Positions 7,318-10,853 of a stretch of DNA of 10,853 nt are shown here, one piece after another. Each line of letters starts with the position of its first letter. The first letter of the stretch is position 1. The position numbers were made by a program, and so were the translations under genes. The notes beneath the pieces were generated by a model. It was not told the origin of the DNA, ran no database searches, and worked only from the letters and a program-made list of their open reading frames with translations. Origin of the DNA: Sedimentisphaerales bacterium (GTDB lineage Bacteria; Planctomycetota; Phycisphaerae; Sedimentisphaerales; SG8-4); the NCBI GenBank assembly GCA_016932895.1, contig JAFGCA010000221.1, forward strand, positions 1 through 10,853, in the 5' to 3' direction.

Positions 7318-7494
7318 TAGTGAGCCGCCGACCGACCTTGCGACAAAAAATCACCGGAATTTTCTCCGCGAGTCCCCGTGCAAGGAGAAGTTCCGCCCGG
7401 GGCCCTTCGGACGGTCGCGCGGCCGAGGGGCCTCCGGTCGCTCCCCGGATGGGACGGACCGAATGGATGGGTGAATTGGATGCGCTGCGCAGGC

Positions 7495-7519
7495 AAAAAG
7501 CAAGGCCGAACGCTCGGCC
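7495..7519 (-). terminator. Probable intrinsic terminator of the rnk-like unit
   Basis: On the minus strand GGCCGA-GCGT-TCGGCC (plus-strand 7504-7519) is a 6-bp stem with a 4-nt loop, followed by TTGC and five Ts (plus-strand 7495-7499). It lies 127 nt past the rnk-like stop. The T-run is interrupted, so moderate. Confidence 0.55.
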
Positions 7520-7645
7520 CGGCCCTGCCGACGGCGAAAACCTTTCGCGCGGGCATTTGTGGCTCTCGCCGCGCGCGGGCAGCCCTTCACCATGGCAAAG
7601 GGCTCTCCCGTCGCAGTCGTGCCGACGGACGGATCGCGCCGGCCA

Positions 7646-8350
7646 CTACAGGTCGAAATTGCCCGCCGCCTCGGGCTGAAACAGCAATTCGTCGACCCGG
7701 ATCTTACCGTCGAGCTCGTCGCCGACGCGCCGCCCGAAGACGGACAATCCGATCGGTGTCAGGACCGATGCTCTCAATTGCTCGACGGCCTCGTCGGACG
7801 TCGCGTCCCCGGGGAAGACCACCGTAACCACCATGTCTTCCCGGCTGCGAGAGTCCTTCAGGCGCACCCTGGAATTCATCGTGACGACGTCGCCGGGAAT
7901 CTCTTGCGGGGCGACGACGTCGGCCTGCTCGAGCATTTTCTGGAGCCGCGTCATGCAGTCATCCGGGAGGGCGCCGCCCTGCCGGGTCGTTGCCAGCAAG
8001 GCCCGGAGCCGGTAGAGGTCGAACTCCGTAACCTGGGTCCTTTTGCGATGGACCACTTTGCGGCCTTTTCGCGCCCCTTTAGGAGAAGCGGCGGACAAGT
8101 CGATCTTTCTATCCTTGCAGAAGTCCCCGAACCGGCGCTCGATCAGTCGCCACTGGTGTTCGGACAAGCCGGCGGCAAAGACCTCGCCCGGGGCCATGAA
8201 GAAGATCGGATGCGGGTCTTTCGTGTGCAGCGTGGGCAAACACTGGAGCTTGTCTTGCCACCAGCAGAGATGGTAATAACGTCCCTCATCATCCTGGGAC
8301 TGCTTGCAGATCGCTTTCTCTATGATTTGATGCAGTTGCTCGGCACTCAT
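7646..8350 (-). CDS. Rnk-family (GreA/GreB C-terminal domain) protein with N-terminal extension
   Basis: A 234-residue protein. Residues about 105-234 match the regulator of nucleoside diphosphate kinase (Rnk) family: 'VTEFDLYRLRALL' at the start, the hallmark 'IPGDVVTMNSRVRLKD' near 151-166, 'LTPIGLSVFGRRVGDEL' and the end 'LFQPEAAGNFDL', which parallels E. coli Rnk. This GreA/GreB-C-like fold binds RNA polymerase. Typical Rnk is about 130-140 residues; here an extra 100 residues precede it. They consist of an unrecognised domain (1-84, with 'GRYYHLCWWQDKLQCLPT' and 'LSEHQWRLIERRFGDFCKDR') and a basic linker (90-104). The start at 8350 has a GAGG-type ribosome site 8-9 nt upstream. A 36-codon ORF ends 16 nt upstream on the same strand. 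The Rnk part is confident; the role of the extension is unknown. Confidence 0.88.
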   Translation of the reverse strand: MSAEQLHQIIEKAICKQSQDDEGRYYHLCWWQDKLQCLPTLHTKDPHPIFFMAPGEVFAAGLSEHQWRLIERRFGDFCKDRKIDLSAASPKGARKGRKVVHRKRTQVTEFDLYRLRALLATTRQGGALPDDCMTRLQKMLEQADVVAPQEIPGDVVTMNSRVRLKDSRSREDMVVTVVFPGDATSDEAVEQLRASVLTPIGLSVFGRRVGDELDGKIRVDELLFQPEAAGNFDL

Positions 8351-8366
8351 GTCATTGATCCTCGGG

Positions 8367-8477
8367 TCAGAAGAAATACCAATCGATCGACCGGCCGGCC
8401 TGGAAGCCCGGCGTCACGTTACTGCGGTGCGGCGTGCCCATCGACGCGCCGCCCGTCATCAAAAGTGTTCGAATCAT
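8367..8477 (-). CDS. Small ORF (36 aa) upstream of rnk-like gene
   Basis: ATG at 8477 to TGA at 8367 encodes 36 residues, starting MIRTLLMTGGASMGTPHRS and ending RSIDWYFF. GGAGG lies 10 nt upstream (plus-strand cctcc at 8488-8492). The stop is 16 nt before the rnk-like start on the same strand, so the two are likely co-transcribed. There is no signal peptide, membrane helix or domain I recognise; the composition (Gly, Thr, Arg; aromatic end) is soluble-peptide-like. It could be a small functional protein partnered with the Rnk-like protein, a leader peptide controlling its translation, or a chance ORF. The Shine-Dalgarno and spacing argue against chance, but only conservation would prove it. 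Confidence 0.5.
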   Translation of the reverse strand: MIRTLLMTGGASMGTPHRSNVTPGFQAGRSIDWYFF

Positions 8478-8513
8478 GGTTGAGAAACCTCCATTGTGTC
8501 AGGTTGGGACAAT

Positions 8514-8540
8514 AAAAAAGGCCGGCATTCGGCGCCGGCC
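8514..8540 (-). terminator. Strong intrinsic terminator or attenuator upstream of the small ORF
   Basis: On the minus strand GGCCGGC, a 7-nt loop and GCCGGCC form a 7-bp GC stem (plus-strand 8520-8526 and 8534-8540), directly followed by six Ts (plus-strand 8514-8519). It lies 21 nt before the Shine-Dalgarno of the small ORF. No convincing gene ends just upstream on this strand, so it may end a noncoding transcript or act as an attenuator for the small ORF/rnk unit. Confidence 0.8.
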
Positions 8541-8786
8541 ACAGTCTGCAAAGCATCTGCCGGCGCGTCAGGGAGCAGGCGTACCGGGCAACAAACGGCA
8601 CAGGGCCGAGAAACGAGCGTTCGCCAGCCGGTTCGTAACGCCGGGAATGTGGAACAGGCGAACCTCCGGCGCCGGATGTCTTCGCATATCAACAGTTCGC
8701 CGGTACGGTCTCATATCAGGCTCGGGCCCATTCAAAATTCGTCTCCAGCGTTTCCAGGTCGCATACCTGAAAAACGCACACGCCCA
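8541..8786 (-). ncRNA. Candidate structured noncoding RNA or leader
   Basis: This minus-strand stretch runs from a promoter-like site to an intrinsic terminator (8514-8540) and would give a transcript of about 265 nt. No frame has a ribosome site and domain. Several complementary segments could fold it: CGTACCGG (plus 8700-8707) with CCGGTACG (8580-8587), GTTCGCC (8657-8663) with GGCGAAC (8619-8625), an inner CCGG/CCGG hairpin (8628-8644), and a 12-bp palindrome TCCGGCGCCGGA (8665-8676). I recognise no known RNA family. A short 39-codon frame (8568-8687) lies inside but lacks a ribosome site. Confidence 0.3.
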
Positions 8787-8814
8787 AGTATAGCGGAAGA
8801 TGCGCCGCAGGCAA
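8787..8814 (-). promoter_or_regulatory. Promoter-like site for the candidate RNA/leader
   Basis: On the minus strand TTGCCT (plus 8809-8814) and TATACT (8787-8792) are spaced by 16 nt. The -10 matches the sigma-70 consensus at 5 of 6 and the -35 at 4 of 6. The transcription start would fall near 8780. Confidence 0.4.
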
Positions 8815-8881
8815 GCGCAAAACACCGCCGGGACGAATGCGGTGTGGCTGAGAATGTCCTGGCATGCGCGTGGCACCGGTA

Positions 8882-8902
8882 GCGTGGGTTCTCAACCCAC
8901 GC
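8882..8902. repeat. REP-like perfect hairpin
   Basis: GCGTGGGTT and AACCCACGC are perfect 9-bp reverse complements around CTC. There is no adjacent T-run in either direction. The form resembles short dispersed palindromic repeats scattered between planctomycete genes. Related GCGTGG words recur nearby (8867-8874 and 8925-8931). Only one full copy is in the window. Confidence 0.5.
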
Positions 8903-9013
8903 GGCAAAGCGTCGCGTGCACAAGCGCGTGGGGCAATCCCGGCGCGCCGGGACTGCAGTTCTGCTTCGTACGCAGATAGAGGTTCCCCAGGTGTTGCGCC
9001 ATCGCCAGGGGGA

Positions 9014-9043
9014 TTGACACCGGGACCCCGGACGTCGTATAAT
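9014..9043 (+). promoter_or_regulatory. Consensus sigma-70 promoter for the secreted repeat protein
   Basis: TTGACA (9014-9019) and TATAAT (9038-9043) both match the consensus exactly, spaced by 18 nt. The transcription start would be near 9050, leaving a leader of about 48 nt before the ATG at 9098. This rules out the longer open frame beginning at 8864 as the coding start. Confidence 0.88.
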
Positions 9044-9085
9044 ACCGTTGCGACGAGATGCGGCGTGAATGAACGCGCCCCGAAA

Positions 9086-9091
9086 AGGAGG
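9086..9091 (+). promoter_or_regulatory. Strong Shine-Dalgarno fixing the start at 9098
   Basis: AGGAGG lies 6 nt before the ATG at 9098, in a 48-nt leader downstream of the consensus promoter. Confidence 0.85.
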
Positions 9092-9097
9092 CGCGAA

Positions 9098-10729
9098 ATG
9101 TGCGGATTGACCTGCCTGGCGACGATTGGACTATTGGTCGGAATGTTTGCGCTTGCGCCGCCGGCGTACGACGCTCGGAGCTTTGCTGTTGCAGAAGCTG
9201 TGGCTTCGGAGCCTGCTCCTGCGGACGGCGCGGGTTTCGTGGATCCGGATGTGGAGCTTTCCTGGTCGGCGGATGCCAACGCCGTCGGCTATGACGTCTA
9301 CTTCGGCACGAACGAGCAGGCCGTGACCGACGGCACGGGCGATACCTTCCAGGGTCGCCACGAGACCACGACGTTCGATGCTAGCCCGTTGGGCCCGCTG
9401 GCGACGTACTACTGGCGCATCGATGAAATCAGCGTCGACGGAACCACCCACGCCGGCCCGGTTTGGGCTTTCACCACCGTCGATTTCATCGTCATCGACG
9501 ACTTCGAATCCTATACGAACGAAGTGGGGAACAGAGTCTTTGAGACCTGGATCGACGGCGTCGCTGGTCCTCCGCAGCCGGGCCGTCCGCCCAACGGCAC
9601 GGGCGCGATGGTCGGGCACGACATCTGGAGCCCGGACAGCCCGCACTACCAGCGGACGATTATGGAGACCGGGAACGTTCACGGCGGCAGCCAGGCAATG
9701 CCCGTGTATTACGAAAATAGTTGCGTACCGTACCGTTCTGAGACGGATCGGCTTTGGAGGACGCCGCAGGACTGGACCGCCGGCGGGATGAACACGGTGA
9801 GCTTGTGGTTTCGGGGCGAGGCGGCCAACAGCGCCGATCCGCTCTACGTGGCCCTGAAAGATGACGACGGCTGGAGCGGCGTGGTTCGCCACCCGGACCC
9901 GAACGCGCTGCTGCTGGACGAATGGCAACAGTGGCAAATCCGCCTGACGACGTTCGCCTTCGGTCCCGTCGATCCGACCGCCGTCACGCAGTTGTTCATC
10001 GGCACAGGCAACCGCCAGGAGCCCAAAGCCGGAGGTGAAGGAATCGTCACCATCGACGACATCCGCCTCATGCGCTGCGCCCCGCTGACCGAACCCAATG
10101 AGCCGAACTTCGTCGTCATCGACGACTTCGAATCCTACACGAACGAGCGGGGCCACAGAGTCTTTGAGACCTGGATTGATGGCTGCGGTACCCCCGACCC
10201 TTGTGATCCCTTTTTCCCGTTCCCGTGGGGTTCCTGTAGCGGTATGGCCGTTGGCCACGACATCTGGACCCCAGGCAGCCCGGACGGCACGATCATGGAA
10301 ACAGAAAACGTCCACGGCGGGAATCAGGCCATGCCCCTGTACTACAGCAACGATTACTCACCCTACTACTCCGAAACACATCGCCGCTGGGACCCTCCCC
10401 GGGACTGGACGAAGTGCGAGGCGGACACGCTGAGCCTATGGTTCCGCGGCGAGCCGGCCAACGGTGCCGAACCGTTTCATATCATGCCTTGCGATGCCGC
10501 CGGGCGGCACCGGAATCGTCACCATCGACGACATCACACTGACCCGCTCTTCCGCGCCGCCGGACCCCAACGAAAACTGATCCCGACGTCCTCCCGTCCA
10601 AGCCGGCGCTCTTCGTCATTGCGTTCTACGAACAAGATTCCGCGTTGCCCCCGGAGTCCCCTTCCCAATCGCATGTGCAGAACTGTTGCTATGTGGTTTT
10701 CTGGTCGGGGGCAGGGCCGTTTCCCGTGA
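9098..10729 (+). CDS. Secreted FN3-like/'VIDDFESYTN' repeat protein, 3' end frameshifted
   Basis: A 543-residue frame. Residues 1-30 are a signal-peptide-like hydrophobic start. Residues about 38-128 form a fibronectin type III-like domain ('PADGAGFVDPDVELSWSADA', 'GYDVYFGTNEQ', 'LATYYWRIDEISVDG', 'PVWAFTTVD') characteristic of planctomycete exoproteins. Two copies of a LamG/carbohydrate-binding-like beta domain follow. The first (about 130-328) runs from 'FIVIDDFESYTNE' to 'GIVTIDDIRLMRCAP'. The second starts at about 338 with the same motif and 'VFETWIDG', but after 'FRGEPANGAEPF' (residue 460) it loses the middle of the domain and leaves frame. The expected ending ('GIVTIDDITL') is encoded one frame away, stopping at 10580. 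Residues after about 463 are therefore out-of-frame sequence and overlap the convergent GFA gene. The protein probably acts outside the cell, perhaps binding polysaccharide. It may be a decaying gene or carry a sequencing error. Confidence 0.8.
   Translation: MCGLTCLATIGLLVGMFALAPPAYDARSFAVAEAVASEPAPADGAGFVDPDVELSWSADANAVGYDVYFGTNEQAVTDGTGDTFQGRHETTTFDASPLGPLATYYWRIDEISVDGTTHAGPVWAFTTVDFIVIDDFESYTNEVGNRVFETWIDGVAGPPQPGRPPNGTGAMVGHDIWSPDSPHYQRTIMETGNVHGGSQAMPVYYENSCVPYRSETDRLWRTPQDWTAGGMNTVSLWFRGEAANSADPLYVALKDDDGWSGVVRHPDPNALLLDEWQQWQIRLTTFAFGPVDPTAVTQLFIGTGNRQEPKAGGEGIVTIDDIRLMRCAPLTEPNEPNFVVIDDFESYTNERGHRVFETWIDGCGTPDPCDPFFPFPWGSCSGMAVGHDIWTPGSPDGTIMETENVHGGNQAMPLYYSNDYSPYYSETHRRWDPPRDWTKCEADTLSLWFRGEPANGAEPFHIMPCDAAGRHRNRHHRRHHTDPLFRAAGPQRKLIPTSSRPSRRSSSLRSTNKIPRCPRSPLPNRMCRTVAMWFSGRGQGRFP
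10478..10580 (+). pseudogene. Out-of-frame remnant of the second repeat's C-terminus
   Basis: In the frame with codons at positions divisible by 3, 10497-10580 reads 'PPGGTGIVTIDDITLTRSSA' and then 'PPDPNEN' to a TGA at 10578-10580. This is the proper end of the repeat seen in copy 1 ('GGEGIVTIDDIRLMRCAP'). Compared with copy 1, the segment between 'DPL/EPF' and the 'GG' is 25 nt instead of 186 nt, a net loss of 161 nt, which explains the frame change. Confidence 0.75.
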
Positions 10730-10853
10730 AGCCCGGAAGGTCCTTGTCGAGGTAGGCCCAGGAAACGGCCATCTGGGTCCAGGTTTGGTGGGTGGGCCGA
10801 ATGAGTTCCGGGTCGTCCAGGCTTCCGGCTTTGATCCAGACCGTTCCCGGGCA
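10689..10853 (-). CDS. GFA-family (CENP-V/GFA fold) protein, C-terminal end, cut by window edge
   Basis: The minus strand is open from the right edge to a TAG at 10689-10691, giving 54 residues. 'CPGTVWIKAGSLDDPELIRP', 'THQTWTQMAVSWAYLDKDLP' and 'GF' match the C-terminal signature of GFA-family proteins (glutathione-dependent formaldehyde-activating-like, zinc-binding). In that family 'G(T/S)LDDP', a conserved His and 'W(T/S)(R/Q)' precede a final 'LP.F'. The zinc-binding Cys motifs would be to the right, outside the window. Many members do not act on formaldehyde, so the substrate is open. The gene converges on the repeat protein frame and overlaps its out-of-frame tail by 41 nt, which supports the view that the tail is not genuine. 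Confidence 0.8.
   Translation of the reverse strand, partial: CPGTVWIKAGSLDDPELIRPTHQTWTQMAVSWAYLDKDLPGFTGNGPAPDQKTT

Larger units (their letters stand above)
7274..7645. other. Noncoding gap between sigma gene and rnk-like gene
   Basis: A 372-bp gap. It contains the sigma leader and -10 candidate, a terminator-like hairpin at 7495-7519, and a 7-bp inverted repeat AGCCCTT/AAGGGCT (7581-7587 and 7598-7604) without a T-run. The overlapping open frames here are rich in Arg/Pro/Gly/Ala in every frame, with no ribosome binding site or recognisable domain, so I treat them as noncoding. Confidence 0.5.

Noticed and set aside
7345..7366. Hairpin-plus-T-run on the minus strand (CGGA/TCCG then TTTTTT)
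   Set aside because: The stem is only 4 bp and the T-run is 6 nt away from it; too weak for a terminator.
7559..8515. 318-codon plus-strand frame opposite the rnk-like gene
   Set aside because: The minus strand encodes an unmistakable Rnk domain; the plus frame shows no domain.
8474..8692. 72-codon minus-strand frame ending in an ATGA overlap with the small ORF
   Set aside because: It reads straight through the terminator hairpin and is Arg/Cys/Pro-rich without a ribosome site; the overlap is probably chance.
8864..9097. N-terminal extension of the secreted repeat protein starting at 8864
   Set aside because: The extension covers a perfect hairpin and a consensus promoter, has no protein-like composition, and a strong Shine-Dalgarno plus signal peptide mark 9098 as the start.
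9131..10315. 394-codon minus-strand frame
   Set aside because: Antisense of the repeat protein; repetition in it merely reflects the two plus-strand repeats.
1..10853. tRNA, rRNA, CRISPR array, insertion sequence or phage genes
   Set aside because: No cloverleaf, repeat-spacer pattern, transposase or phage-like protein was seen on either strand.

Overview
The window looks like a chromosomal piece from a GC-rich member of the Planctomycetota, most likely Phycisphaerae or a Sedimentisphaerales-like lineage. That assignment is inferred from protein style: divergent type II secretion/type IV pilus-like pseudopilins with added beta domains, a FN3-like plus 'VIDDFESYTN' secreted protein architecture, and a tightly coupled ECF sigma/anti-sigma pair. 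No rRNA, tRNA, CRISPR array or insertion sequence was seen.

Layout. (1) Positions 1-2608, plus strand, hold the end of a pseudopilin operon: a PulJ-like pseudopilin cut by the window edge, a PulG/GspI-like pseudopilin, and a PilX/GspK-like minor pilin with a beta-helix-like body. (2) Positions 2732-5288, minus strand, hold a PadR-controlled operon: padR, an 8-helix membrane protein translationally coupled to it by an ATGA overlap, and a secreted protein of unknown function. A perfect 21-bp palindrome sits directly upstream of the padR ribosome binding site and is the obvious candidate autoregulatory operator. (3) Positions 5345-7317, minus strand, hold an ECF sigma factor and a zinc-finger anti-sigma factor with a large extracytoplasmic domain, also coupled by ATGA and closed by a strong intrinsic terminator. 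(4) Positions 7495-8477, minus strand, hold an Rnk-family protein with an unusual N-terminal extension. It is preceded by an unannotated 36-codon small ORF with its own Shine-Dalgarno. (5) Positions 8478-9097 contain no convincing long gene. They hold an intrinsic terminator-like hairpin just upstream of the small ORF, a structured stretch that could be a minus-strand noncoding RNA or attenuated leader, a perfect REP-like hairpin, and a consensus sigma-70 promoter (plus strand). (6) Positions 9098-10729, plus strand, hold a secreted two-repeat protein whose second repeat has lost about 161 nt and is frameshifted. (7) Positions 10689-10853, minus strand, are the C-terminal end of a GFA-family (CENP-V/GFA fold) protein cut by the window edge.

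How they fit together. The pilin operon, the sigma/anti-sigma pair, the PadR operon and the secreted repeat protein all concern the cell envelope or its regulation, but nothing in the window ties them into one pathway. The most novel-looking parts are the PadR/membrane/secreted trio with its perfect operator, and the small-ORF/Rnk unit with a terminator-like hairpin in its probable leader.
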